From [Phialemoniopsis] sp. UDSM-2020 (lineage: Eukaryota; Ascomycota; Sordariomycetes; Thyridiales; Thyridiaceae): a DNA stretch of 64,000 bases. Location of the stretch: the NCBI GenBank assembly GCA_018873225.1, contig JAEILZ010000009.1, positions 1,417,501 to 1,481,500 of the forward strand, given 5' to 3'. Every line of letters starts with the position of its first letter. The stretch's first letter is position 1. The position numbers and the translations under genes were made by a program. Positions 34,346 to 46,000 of this stretch are shown in pieces. The notes below the pieces were generated by a model. That model saw only the letters and a list, made by a program, of their open reading frames with translations. It made no database searches and had not been told where the DNA came from.

Positions 34346-35372
34346 ATGACCCAAACCCCCGACGTCCCCCTCCAGTCCCGCATCATCGACGACAAGTCGC
34401 CGATATGCATCCCCTTCATCCTTGAGCGCCTGCATGCGCGCAACAAGAAGGTAGAGTCGCAAGACTCTCCCCCGTCTCGGCCCTTCGTCATCGGTCTCAA
34501 CGGCGTCCAGGGCGTCGGCAAGACCACCCTCGTCCGCGCCCTCGCCGAGACCTTGCAGCGCCGCGAGCTCCTCCAGACCCTCGTCGTCAGCGTCGACGAT
34601 TTCTACCTGCGGCATGCCGACCAACTGGCCCTGGCCGAGCAGCACCCAGACAACGCACTGGTCCAGTACCGCGGCGAGCCAGGTAAATCTCTCAAGGCCC
34701 CCCTTGCTACACATCGTTCATCCTTGCGCCGAACCAACAAACCCCCTGGCCGCTTTTACTAACGCATAAAACCCTGGTGAAAAAGGCACGCACGACATGG
34801 CTCTAGCCCGCTCCTTCTTCTCCGCCCTCTGCGCCGGCGAGCCCACCCGCGTCCCGCAGTACGACAAGTCGGCCTTCTCCGGCCTCGGCGACCGCGCCCC
34901 GGAGTCGCAGTGGGTCGCCGTCAACGGGCCCGACCAGCCGCGCGTGCAGGTTGTCATCCTCGAGGGCTGGTGCACCGGCTTCCGCGCCGCGGACCGGGAC
35001 GTCATCGAGAGCAAGTGGCGCGCCCCGAGCCGGACGCTGCACAGCCACAAGCTGGAGCACCTGTTCTTTGTCAACGACAGGCTCAAGGACTACGACGTCA
35101 TGACCGACCTATTTGACGCCTTCATCCACGTCGACGCCGAGGACACCGAGTACGTCTACGACTGGCGCCTGCAGCAGGAGGCGCAGCTGCGGAGGGAAAA
35201 GGGGGCTGGCATGACGGACGAGCAGGTCGTCAAGTTCGTGGATGCGTATTACCCAGCGTATGAGCTCTATTCCGACGCTCTGAGGAAAGGCATTTTCCCC
35301 GACCGGAAAGGCGATCACCTGAGATTGGTAGTGGGCAAAGACAGAAGTGTTCAGGACAAGGTAATTCTGTAG
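34346..35372 (+). CDS. TDA10: D-glycerate 3-kinase-like P-loop kinase (Tda10 family)
   Basis: P-loop kinase related to plant glycerate kinase and yeast Tda10, of the uridine/pantothenate kinase superfamily. Exons are 34346-34682 and 34786-35372. The 103-nt intron has a GTAAAT donor and CTAAC branch, and its AAAAG acceptor lacks the usual pyrimidine before AG. The product is 307 residues. The Walker A motif is GLNGVQGVGKTTLVRAL (about residues 50-66). VVSVDDFYLRHADQ and QYRGEPGTHD are characteristic substrate-side motifs, and VVILEGWCTGF is the Walker B-type strand. The likely reaction is ATP-dependent phosphorylation of glycerate, but the substrate is unproven for fungal members. Confidence 0.88.
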
Positions 35373-35682
35373 CAATATGTCGTAAAAGCGTTATAACCGG
35401 CGAACCAAGCCCTCCCAGATCCCTTTTATATCTAGCACAGCAAGGCCTGTATTCCTTGTTGTTCCGTCCCGACCGCCACCATAAAAACTGTACAAGCAAG
35501 AAAATGCGCCACAGAGCCTACCCCTTTTATAGATCATAATGTCGTAGCCAGTCATGTCCCCAACATCTAGCAAAGAAAAAGAAAGAAGGCAAACCAGAAA
35601 CGCCGGGAAGCCCATTACCTTTCATCATGTCATCATGCAAAGTAATACAAGTTCAAGGAGAAACACCCATGAACGGAGCTCC
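35373..35682. other. Intergenic, convergent 3' ends
   Basis: 310 bp between the kinase and ECM11 stops. Nothing recognised. Confidence 0.5.
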
Positions 35683-37215
35683 TCAGACATCAACATCTTT
35701 GCCTCGCATCATGCCCTCGCCCTCTTGCTTGAGATCCTTGAGAGTCCGGTCAATGCTCTCCACCTTGCCGCGCACCATCTCCTCGCGGGAAGCAATTTCA
35801 TTCTCAAACTGGTCCACCAGCTGACGCTTGGCCTGTCGAGCATCCTTCATCCTCTGCACAACCGAGGAGAATTGCTCAAGGAACCAGTCACCGCAGTGAT
35901 CCCACTCCTTAACAGTGATCTGGGTGAAGAAGTGATGTTGGCTGTTCTCGTCCTTATCCTTGAAGTAAGCTAGTTTATCTTCAAGGCTATCACCAGATGG
36001 TACGTTGGCCGGTTGCAGTGCCATGCGGGCTGGATCATGGTCGAATGCTTCGTTCCTGAGATCCGCATAATTCATGCTGCTCAGAACATGATCATCGTAG
36101 TCGAGGCTGAGGCGACGTTTGCGGCTCATCTTGTCTGGCTTCTTGTCGCGATAGCTGCTCACACGGGGCAGTGTGCTCTCTTGGAGGGCCATCTTTGTGA
36201 GTGCCAAGGGCAGTGGGGGCTGAGAAGGTTGGGGAGGCGGAACTCTCGACTGTCGTGGTGTTCTATTCGTGGCCTCGTCTCCCTGAGAGGGTGCTTCGCT
36301 GATCTCGTCGTCCTCTGGCGGTGCAGGTGTCCGGCCCGGGGTATCGATATCATGGAATATGGTAGAGCGGTGAGTTTCGTAGTCCTGGTTCCGGTTCTCG
36401 GGCCTTGGCTCGCGAGTTTGAACACCGTTCAGGAACCGTTCAGGGGAGAGGTTCAAAGTATCGCCAGCTGTAGCGTTTTGTGAAAGGTGATCCGACAAAG
36501 ACGCCCTCTTGGCAGCCCGAGCGTCGCGAAAGGGATACTTGGTGTGCTTTAACGTATGGCTTGGTTTCTGAGGCGAAGATTCATACCGGGACTTGGCAAC
36601 GTAAGGGTTATCCAGCGAGAAGTCGTCAAGAACCGAGCGCGGATTCGTCTTTGCTATATTGTTGTTGCCGTTTGTAGCCGGTATGACCTTGAGCAGCCCG
36701 TTCTCTTGTATGACAAAGGGATCGAGCCCGTCAGTATCAGGCACGTTCCGTTCACGGGAACGCTGACGCTGGACCAGAGTGCTTTCAAGACGTCGGCTAT
36801 ATTGATTGTGTGCACCTCGATGCCGGTTCGACCCCGAGATACTCTCTCCTAGCAGTGAATTTATAGTCGAGTCCTCCCAGATCTGTTGCTCTTGTTCCGA
36901 GGGTGCAGTAGCCCTGCCAGCATCTGAGTTGGCCCGAGCATGTCGCATGGCCTGGGGTTGGGGCAGTGATTGCGAAGGCGGACTGCCAGCACTCATGGAC
37001 GCAGGAGGCTGGTTGGAGTTGGTGAAGCGGTTCGGTCTGGGGATCGGTACCCTGGCGGCCTCTGCGAGAGGTTGCCTTGAAGCGAGAGGAGGTGGGGGTT
37101 GTTGTTGAGCATGGTGAGGGGAAGACAGGTTATTCCTGGAAGGGCTTCCCGGGGCATTGCCCTTTGCCTCAGTCCGCATGTAGCTCATCATCTTGAGTCG
37201 CGCCGAGGGCATCAT
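35683..37215 (-). CDS. ECM11: ECM11-domain protein (meiotic/synaptonemal complex type)
   Basis: Single exon, 510 residues from the ATG at 37215 (MMPSARLKMMSYMR; in-frame codons continue upstream to 37296 but look like leader). The first 370 residues are disordered, Ser/Pro/Gln/Arg rich. The last 140 form the conserved Ecm11 C-terminal domain: MSRKRRLSLDYDDHVLSSMN, YADLRNEAFDHDP, and a long helical segment from EDKLAYF through FTQITVKEWDHCGDWFLEQF to the end. In yeast Ecm11 is a SUMOylated central-element component of the synaptonemal complex (family knowledge). The filamentous fungal role is inferred. The exact start is uncertain. Confidence 0.82.
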   Translation of the reverse strand: MMPSARLKMMSYMRTEAKGNAPGSPSRNNLSSPHHAQQQPPPPLASRQPLAEAARVPIPRPNRFTNSNQPPASMSAGSPPSQSLPQPQAMRHARANSDAGRATAPSEQEQQIWEDSTINSLLGESISGSNRHRGAHNQYSRRLESTLVQRQRSRERNVPDTDGLDPFVIQENGLLKVIPATNGNNNIAKTNPRSVLDDFSLDNPYVAKSRYESSPQKPSHTLKHTKYPFRDARAAKRASLSDHLSQNATAGDTLNLSPERFLNGVQTREPRPENRNQDYETHRSTIFHDIDTPGRTPAPPEDDEISEAPSQGDEATNRTPRQSRVPPPQPSQPPLPLALTKMALQESTLPRVSSYRDKKPDKMSRKRRLSLDYDDHVLSSMNYADLRNEAFDHDPARMALQPANVPSGDSLEDKLAYFKDKDENSQHHFFTQITVKEWDHCGDWFLEQFSSVVQRMKDARQAKRQLVDQFENEIASREEMVRGKVESIDRTLKDLKQEGEGMMRGKDVDV

Positions 37216-39151
37216 CGGCTTGAGCGAGCAATGGAGACAACCCGTGATGGCTTGATACGCTGGCTGGCCGCCCCTGCTAACGGTTGCAGGGACCAACTGG
37301 TGCCGTTCTTTGTTGTTTGTTGTTTAGGTGGTTGCGCGTAATGCAGATTGCGCGTCGGACCCAGAGGCTTGAGACGATGACATGTGTGCAGGACGCGAGC
37401 GTCGAATGCTACGAGACAGGTGTGAGGTGGTGGTTTGTATATCTTCGGATTTTGTTGGGCACTTGCGATCAATTCGATCAGAGGGCCCTACAGGAATAAT
37501 TGGGTCGAGACAGAAGTCAAAGGAGACGGGGGACCAGGGGGCCACCAGGGGGGAGGTTGGTGCTGCACGACCGGAGGTTCTCCAAGGAGAGAGATGCTGT
37601 GGTACGGTTGGTCTGAGGACAAAGACGCAACAAAGGGCATCAACCAGCAGCACCGATCGTGGTTGTGGTTTGGTTCCACGCTCCACCAGAGAAACAACGA
37701 TGCCGCGCGCCGGCCCGTTTGTTTCGTCTGGGGACGGTCTGTTTGGTCTCTCCAGCAGCTCCAGCTCACCCACGGGAGGTGCTTTAGCGTGCATCCAGTG
37801 GCTCGTGCGCCACTCGAACCCCTGGAATCGTGGCCGATGACGGGTCGCCTCACTGTTTGTCAAATGCGCGAATCAAGACGATTCCACTTCATGACATCTG
37901 ACTTGGGTCTGCATAACCAGTGCGCTTCGTTTGCGACAGCCTGCTACTGGTTGCCCTGCCGAGCCGTTGCGCTTGACAGACGCATGCGACCCAACGATTG
38001 ATTGACTGACCCTCCCTCGCGCTGCTCCTGGGTCCAGGCGCCCGATGGGAAGTCCTCCGGGGCCGGTAGATGACTCTCGACGTGTTGTCCGTTGGGCCGT
38101 CATACAGCACGGGAGCTTCACTTTTTCAACCTATCATTTTACATGATGAGCCAGGCGTACCGCTTGTCTTGCACTCATTGGTTCACAGATACATCGTCTC
38201 ATGTATTGGCCTGGACAATCTCGGGACCTCCCTCTCAGCATCACTTCTTGGTGATAACTAAAGTGATCGCCAACGTCGCAGTCTGATGCTGTGTGACCCT
38301 CATCCAGAGGAACCATACTACCTCACATATAGGGTACGGCAACGTTCTCTGATGGTTCCGTCCACGCCGCAAGCTCGGATCAAGACAGCGACACCTGGTT
38401 ACCTGCGCTGATGATGATGCCCGAGTCGAATACATCGTCTGCACAGGCTAGCGTGCCGTTCACCTTGGGATGCACTTGGGTTGTGCCGGTGCAGCCGCCA
38501 TAAATCGCTTTGCGACATGCGGGATGAAGTTTCCTGGTTGATGCTCAAGGAACAGACCATGTCCCGACACTAGGCCATCCTCTATCCTCTCTTTCGTCTT
38601 TTTCAACGTGTGGGATCATACATGGCGGCGGTGTGTCCAGGGAGATCCAAGCCTTAGCTTGAGCAATATCGGTCGCCTCCTACCCTCACGTCTTTTTGAC
38701 TGAATACCGCCCAGCCTTTACCATCCATGTTCCAACCCGTGAGGGGGACCCAGTACTCAATCTCGCAATTTGCAAGTTAGCAACCAAACATTGTTGCTTA
38801 TACTTGTGTGTTGCGGGGAGGGAACCACACTCTAGAACTTTCAAGACGTGCAAATACAACTGATCCAGAGTGCCCCAAGGTAAATACCGATTCAAGGAGC
38901 TGACCAATAGTAAATACAAGATTTCCAGATTTCTTGTATAATGATTGGCTATACCAACAAAATTGGTAGCGTTACGACTTGGTGCCGAGTCTTATCGGCG
39001 GTACCGGAAGGGTGGCGATGAGATAAGCCCCGCTTCACGTCACACCCAACTAAGACGTCCCAATTGTGATTTTTAATCCTCGACACACTCATTGTTTCCC
39101 TCCCCCTCTCAGATTCACCCCTAAAAATTTCTCTTTCCAGGCGTAGCAATC
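37216..39151. other. Intergenic, 1.9 kb divergent region
   Basis: Upstream of both ECM11 and NBP35. No domain-bearing frame, repeat or RNA gene seen on either strand. Confidence 0.45.
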
Positions 39152-40236
39152 ATGGCACCGTCACTGGAGGAGCCGGAGCAGGTCGAGGATGTCATTTCCC
39201 ACCCTTTGAAGGCGAAGCCGCAATTGGTCGCTCCCGAGCCAGAGCACTGTCCCGGCCCGGAGAGCCAGCAGGCCGGTCTCGGTGATGCTTGTAAGTTTCG
39301 ACCATGCCATGTTTCAGGGGAAATACTGACTCTATTTCCTTTCAAGGCGCCGGTTGTCCCAATCAAGCAGTATGTGCATCCGCACCAAAAGGACCAGATC
39401 CAGACATACCGGCCATCTCCGCGAGGCTGGCCGGTGTCAAGCACAAGATCCTGGTGCTCAGCGGCAAGGGCGGCGTCGGCAAGTCTAGTATGACGAGTCT
39501 CCTGGCGCACTCATTCGCAACAAACCCAGACAACACGATCGGAATCATGGACGCCGACATATGCGGGCCGAGCATCCCCAAGATGATGGGCGTCGAGGCG
39601 GAGACGATACACGTCAGTGGTGCTGGTTATTCACCAGTTTGGGTCCTTGACAATCTCGGTGTCATGTCTATCCAATTCATGCTGCCGTCTCGCGATGATG
39701 CTATCATATGGAGAGGGCCGAAGAAGAACTGGCTTATTAAGCAGTTCCTCAAGGACGTCGAATGGGGCGACTTGGACTTTCTTTTGATCGATACGCCACC
39801 CGGGACTAGCGACGAACATCTGAGCGTGAACGCCATGCTCAAGGAGAGCCACATTGATGGTGCTGTGATGGTCACGACTCCTCAAGAGGTGTCACTGTTG
39901 GATGTGCGGCGCGAGATCGATTTCTGCCGCAAGGCTGGCATCAAGGTTTTGGGTCTGGTGGAAAACATGTCCGGCTTCGTCTGCCCGAAGTGTACGCACG
40001 AGAGTCAGATCTTCCAAGCTACGACTGGGGGTGGCAAAGCGCTGGCTGAGGAGATGGACATCCCCTTCCTTGGCGCCGTGCCGCTGGACCCCCGGATCGG
40101 CATGGCTTGCGACTACGGCGAGAGTTTCTTCGACTCGTTCCCAGACAGTCCGGCGTGTAAAGCACTGAAGGGAGTGGTACAACGACTGGCAGATGAGCTT
40201 GGGCTTGATGCGAAGGATGTTGTGCCGAGCGATTAG
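39152..40236 (+). CDS. NBP35: NBP35, cytosolic Fe-S cluster assembly scaffold ATPase
   Basis: P-loop NTPase of the cytosolic iron-sulfur assembly machinery, partner of Cfd1. Exons are 39152-39290 and 39347-40236, with a 56-nt intron (GTAAGT donor, TCAAG acceptor); the product is 342 residues. The N-terminal ferredoxin-like cysteines C33-x13-C47-x2-C50-x5-C56 identify it as Nbp35 rather than Cfd1; the intron interrupts the codon of C47. The deviant Walker A is [11 protein letters not shown], followed by [15 protein letters not shown] and [13 protein letters not shown]. The bridging CPKC motif of the C-terminal cluster is present in SGFVCPKC. All key residues are intact. Confidence 0.97.
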
Positions 40237-40457
40237 ATGGGGATTAGATGTCTTCATGAGGGTCTTGCATATTCGGAGTTTGGGGTTTTCGAGCATCACT
40301 GGTGCAGCATTAGAAGCAAATGAGAAATGATACCCGTTTTATTCATACCCAAGGCCGCCGGTGTCTTCCGACCATCCGAAGCTATTCCCTTTAGTTCCCG
40401 TGGTCGTAATTGAGATTCGTCGATTTGCTCCTCCCATTTGTAAACCCCTTTCTACCC

Positions 40458-41144
40458 TTATTCGGCACCAAGTTTTTCGGGTATCTCCTCTAGATCATCT
40501 GTTGACTCGAGATCAATCACCCTGCCAACCTCGCTCGTGTTCCTCATAAGCTCTTTCGCGCCGGCGTAGAGCATTCGCAGTTCGCTGTTGCAGGTGATTG
40601 GAAGGTAGTAGAGCATCACATAAGGGACGGACATGCGTCCATCCGGCTGTGCGCGAAGAGGTAATTGTATCAGCATTGCGACCAACAGAGTGGGTATTGG
40701 TGTCGTTATCTCCTTACCAGCGTCAGGGGGTAGCTTAGAAGTATAAACCGCGGGGAGTGGTCGGGCAGGTCATCGCTGATCTCGTCGAGGCTGGTGTATA
40801 CCGTCTTGTCCTCGTCCTGGCGAATTTCCTTTGTATTCCTATCAATCATATCTGCACGCAACAAGAGATAAGAGGATCAGTGTCTGCCGAGCAAGTGGTG
40901 ATCGGAGCTACGCGGCGCAGATGCGGGTATCCGGCGGGCAGGCCATGCCGGGTCGGAAACGTACATACAGATGACGGCTTGAGGGTTGTTTGCCCTGGAA
41001 GTCCCGAGACGGAACTTGCGCAGGTGATCCTTGGTCTCCTGAGAGAAGGTGTAAAGCCTGGCTTCGGAGCTCTGGGGGAGCAAGGATTAGCTATCATCAG
41101 CTGCTCTGGTGGTACCTTGGGGGCGCGGGGGTTGCGCATACCAT
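40458..41144 (-). CDS. gmf1: GMF1, glia maturation factor / Aim7-like Arp2/3 regulator
   Basis: ADF-homology protein that binds the Arp2/3 complex, inhibits nucleation and promotes branch dissociation in actin patches (family role). Four coding exons: 41144-41142, 41071-40969, 40851-40718 and 40646-40458. The first contains only the ATG. Introns are 41141-41072 (GTATGC donor, CCCAG), 40968-40852 (GTATGT, GCAG) and 40717-40647 (GTAAGG, ACAG). Joined, it is 142 residues, exactly family size: M-SSEARLYTFSQETKDHLRKF, VIYMIDRNTKEIRQDEDK, ILLSYPLTLPDGRMSVPYV and MLYAGAKELMRNTSEVGRV. The acidic tail ends EEIPEKLGAE. It is convergent with NBP35. Confidence 0.93.
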
Positions 41145-41615
41145 GATGATAGCGGCTTGTTACACACAAGAATATGCGGTGGGCTAGGTAGTATGGGTAA
41201 GGTGCTTGTCGTAGTCGGCGAGGCTGAGGAAAAGGAGACAACAATAATCACAGTAACAGCCTGAGGATTACGTAGATAGGTGGATTGCTAGGTAAGGTAG
41301 GTAGTTAGTCTGGTAGTGTGAGCTTATCCATGGATTCATGTTGCGTCTGATCACCCCGCCATGCTGGGTTCCCAAGCTTCAGGGCGGCCCTAGTCCTCCA
41401 ACGGAATGCGCTGGACCCACTGCGCCGATCTCGAGGCCGATTCAGCAATTCCGTCCATCGATGTCGAGACCGAAAACTTGACGACGCTTGGAAAACTTCA
41501 AACCCAAACTATTCTTTTTCTTGACCAGATCAGAGGAGAGGTACTCGTTCTAGACAGCGGAAACTGTGTCGGAGGTGACCTTACTTGTAACTACAAGAGC
41601 AGGTTTGAGAGATAA
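41145..41615. other. Divergent promoter region, gmf1 / molybdopterin-fold gene
   Basis: 471 bp between two divergent starts. Short (C)TAGGTA-type repeats occur near 41270-41310. No gene. Confidence 0.5.
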
Positions 41616-43022
41616 ATGTTTGCGCGGCTGTCTCAGATTGCACGCCATCTGTCCCGACCAGTCCCCAACTTCACCCACACTTCGGCCGCGGCATCGACCG
41701 TGGGCTTGGCGCGAAGCGGCATCATGGCATCGCCGTCGGCGGAAGAGCGCAACACGCGGGCTATTCACACGGCCGCATGCCTCATCATTGGCGATGAGGT
41801 CCTGGGAGGCAAGGCATGTATTACTGTGCTCTGCTCCAAAGGGGGGATTTGACGCTAATGTATAAGCTTATCCGGGCTACACAGACAGTTGACGTCAGTG
41901 ACTCTATTCACAACATCGTGACAACTGTACAGGCTAACTATTGGACAGACCAACTCTGCGTACATGGCAAAATGGTGTTTCTCTCTAGGCATTGTAAGTT
42001 GAGAACTTGTTCTCCCACCTCTGTACCACCACATGACTAATGAGGTGCGTCGATAGCAACTTAAAAGAGTTGAAGTCATTGAAGATGATGAGAGCGAGAT
42101 CGTCGAGGCTGTCCGCAGAATGAGTGACCGTTATGACTTCATTGTCACCAGGTCAGTTGTGTACAAGACAACTCTGATATGTGAGACTCGACGCTAATAC
42201 CAAAACCTCTCAGCGGTGGCATTGGACCTACGTAAGGATTGGTGTTGTACATTGTGCTGGTGGATGAAAGTTTCTGATAGTGAGCAGGCACGACGACATC
42301 ACCTACCAATCCATTGCGAAGGCTTTTGGGCTTCCCCTGAAACTCTACGACGAAGCTTATGAGCGCATGAAGCGGTTATCAAGGCCTCACTCCTCGCAGC
42401 CTAACTTCAACTGGGATGAAGATACGCCCGCGAGAAAGGCCAAACTGAGAATGGTAGAGCTGCCGACCGACGAGTCTCGGGACCTCAAGAAGCAGTTTCT
42501 GTTCCCACGGGAGGATATGTGGGTTCCTGTGGCAGTTGTGAACGGCAATGTTCATATTCTCCCTGGCATCCCCCGACTTTGTAGGTTTCCATAACAAAAT
42601 CACGTTCTAGGAGCCAGCGTTGACGAACCACAGTCGAGGCTCTTCTGGACGCACTGAAGCCCGGTATCGTCCCTCGGCTTACGGACCCGGATGGCAAGGG
42701 CATCTGCCGTGTCCTAGTCTCTACGCCGATGGCAGAGAGCGCCGTCGCGGCATATCTGACGGATCTAGCCTCTAGAGTCGAGTCCAAGGGTGTCAAGGTG
42801 GGGAGTTACCCGAGGTGGGAGAAGAAGAGAAACACTGTGACATTGGTTGGAAGGTGAGTGGTCATCACAAGCTACGTGACCAAGTAATCTGGAGCTGACA
42901 TATGAGCCTTTGCCGTTATAAGAGACCGAGAGTTCCTCGAGAGCCTGGTACCCGAGGTCGAAGAGAACGTGCAAGGAAAGAGGATCCTGGTTGAAGGAGA
43001 GGATGACGAGCCGTCAGAGTAA
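41616..43022 (+). CDS. Molybdopterin-binding-fold (MoCF/CinA-like) protein with microexons
   Basis: Protein of the MoaB/CinA-like fold, related to the N-terminal domain of animal FAD synthase; enzymatic role in fungi unclear. Eight exons: 41616-41813, 41885-41893 (9 nt), 41949-41993, 42057-42151, 42214-42231 (18 nt), 42288-42580, 42634-42853 and 42923-43022. All phases agree and give 324 residues. The first intron appears to be GC-AG (AAG/GCATGT). The joined core reads [30 protein letters not shown], then FIVTSGGIGPTHDDITYQSI, matching the conserved family motif. An alternative exon 1/2 boundary using the GTATTA just downstream would break the frame. The N-terminal ~35 residues (arginine/serine rich, acid-free) could be a mitochondrial presequence (inference). 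Confidence 0.88.
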
Positions 43023-46000
43023 TCTTAACAGGACGATCATGGCGCGATACCACGGGGCCACCTCAAGGACCCCCACTGTGTATGATAACTAGCCGTCAAG
43101 CTTGAGGTTTCGTCACGGAGGTCCCGATATGCAGTTCGGCATAACTGGCTAAGCGCGTGGGGTGTGTCAAGCTTAGAACGCAGAGGGGTGATTTTGATCG
43201 AATTAGCTAAGAACTTGAAACTAGACTTCGTGAAGTAGTGTCATCGTTTCAAAAGATCGTAACTAGCCTGGATGGGTGACTGTGATCCGGCCCACGTGGG
43301 TCGGGCGCCGAAGACAGTCCGTGGATTGTGCAAACAGGAGTCCAATTCGGAAAACACAAAGAAGAAAAGAACCACGAGCTGTGGGGAAAGCTACCCTTCT
43401 AAGCCGGGATAGGCATCGTAATTACCGTTGAGCGTTACTCAAGAACAGCAACCTCGTTTCTCACTAGGCGAGATTGCAGCAGAGCGCCCCGAGTTGCATC
43501 GAATTCTTCTAGAGGTTCTGGAAAGATCCGTAGCTGCCGAAAGAACAAGGATTCCGATATATGCAGATCAATGGGTTGGTGGACTTTTTCAGATGATGTC
43601 TTTTCGGTAAAGACATCCGTCGCAAGAGAGGCCTTTCCCTCATTCGAGCTCCCTTTGATCCCTTTTTTTGCGCCAGGGGTTGTCAGTGAAACGCTGGGGA
43701 GTGGGTGAAGCGTCGCCCGCGATAACATCCCAAGCCTGCACACCCTTAAAGCTCGCCCATCATTTCCGTCTCATCTGCCACCGACCTCCATCTCTTGCAG
43801 CCCTCATTGCCTGTTTGAGCGCATTGTTCCAAGAGCGCTTGTGGCATCGGGGCATCTGGTTGGTCTGGGACCTGAGTGCACACCCAGATCGAGGGACCAA
43901 CACCGTCAAGGATGAAGCACACAGCCAATCATGGGACTCTGTGCCGTTTTGCCGCCATCGCCGGTCTCTCTGGGATGTCTGCACGGCCTTTTTGCCCCCT
44001 CTCTCTGCACATACAGGCAAAGAGTCGAAAAGAGGGGAGGACTGAGCGAGCATTTATGCCTTAACGATGTACCGATGGAGGATACGTACAAAATACGCAT
44101 GTATTGATGTAGTCTTCTCCCAGGGCATTGTCGTCATTGATGCATGTGCCAAAAGTGGCCCTCGTCCCCTTGCAAGGAACGGCCTGGCAAAGATCAAACA
44201 CTGACACAACCGGCCGGATGCATGAGCTATCAAGGGATCCACCTGGGCTTGAGCTTCCCCCGGGATTCGATAGATTGAGCTCCGCTCTGGCTGATTGACT
44301 TGCAACGTGAAAATGCAACTTAAACGGGCATTAGGTATATCACCGGATACAAGGCCGAACGAGACTGTGACAGACAAGAAGATCGTTTGTTCACAGGAGA
44401 CTTGGCTCCAAGCTCCAATGCCAATCCTCATGCGGCAGATGCCATGATCGTCTGCACACACACGCGCGCGCGCATCGTGTGTGCCTGCATGCCGGCCACT
44501 CGCCGGCATCACAATCGAAGGCTGGTCTGTGGACGGCCGGACCAACCAGTCCACCAGGACATGCCAAGAGAGCATGGCTCTCGATCACAAGAGGAGTCGA
44601 CAAACCCCAACCCAGGCGCTTGGCCGATGGCCAAATTACAGACTTTAGATTTTTTCTGGCTCTGCAAATATCGCCTGACGTGACTGGTGCTCCATACTTA
44701 AATAGGGGTCGTGGGATAATGGATCACGCATTTCGCGCGCTTAGGGGGTTTACTAACGGCTCTCGTATCGACCTAATTGTTGCACTTGCTGGCCCGTCCG
44801 GAAAACATCACATAGCAAATGTAGGCCCACGGCTTCTTTGTGACGGCGCCAAGTTGTTGACAAGCTTTGTGGTATTGTCTTTTTAAGCTCCATCTACACC
44901 GGAAGTGTGCACATGCCATGAGGTGCCCGTTGATCCGTGGCTGGCATGGAGGAACACGGCAGCGGGTGGAATTTCGGGAAACATACGTTACCCAGCTTCT
45001 GGCTCGTCCCGTCCTTGTTATCGTGCTTCGTACGAAGATAATCTTTGCATTCAGCTGAATTGACCGTTGCGTCGCCTAGAAGCGCTAAAGTCAGGAGGCT
45101 TGTACATCAGGTAAGGTTGTGGTTGAGTAGCGTTGATTGTGTACAAGGACAGGCATGGTAGCGTAGAGCCCGTTCATGATAGCAAGTCTAAAGATGAGGC
45201 ACGCCGCCACCACTGTAATATTATCTACGGAGTAGGCATGTCCAAAAACGCCCACTGCTTGTTGCACATGCAATTGTCTCTGCTTTGGGACCAAGAGTTT
45301 GGTACGTCGAGGGTTGTCGGGCCCGGCCGCGAGTGTCCCCAAGACATCAGATACCAACCTGAGACTTATGCAGGTAGCCAAGTACCTAACCGATACTCTG
45401 AACCCTAAATAACATTTCAACAGCGTCATTGTCTGGTTGGGTGTAAGGACCGGACCCATCAGCTTCATGGCCGGTTGCGTCTATGCATAGTAGGGGAAAC
45501 AAAGAATCCGGCTTTGCTAGATTCGCCTGTCAATCAAGGAAGCAAGCAAGCAAAGAAAAAGACCATCAGGAGGCCACCACCTCCACCGGACTGTCAACTG
45601 TCATTTTTTTCACGGGTAATTGAACGACTTTCCGGGTCGTTAGCTTGCATTTTGTGTCCAGCCCAGCCCAGCCCAGCCTCCCTGTACGATGATGGTATGG
45701 TATGGTGGTGATAAAGGTGGTGATTTTGCGGGTGGTCTCAACTTTGCTTTCCCCACCTAGCACTAAGGACAGGGGGGGGTGCAATTCCACTGATCGCTAC
45801 CACAGAGGTGTGACTTAGCGACCCTAGGCGCCCTAGCGAGCCTGAAGGAGCCTAGAAGAGAGGGAAGGCCGCGCCAGAACTGGAGAAGGCCCGCCGCCCG
45901 GACCCGGCAAATTTCTCCACACCAGCAGTTGTTTTGGCCCTCCTGAAGGGAAAAAGGGAAACTAACACGAATGTGGCAGAGGAAGAAGAGGAGAGGAGGA

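Noticed and set aside
43267..43290. 5S rRNA-like string GGATGGGTGAC
   Set aside because: Only about 11 bases match the 3' part of 5S. The expected upstream 60-80 bases of the gene are absent, so no 5S gene or clear pseudogene is supported.
43428..43610. 60-codon plus-strand frame with helical character
   Set aside because: It has no ATG at the start, no splice partner found and no recognisable domain. Chance frames of this size are common.
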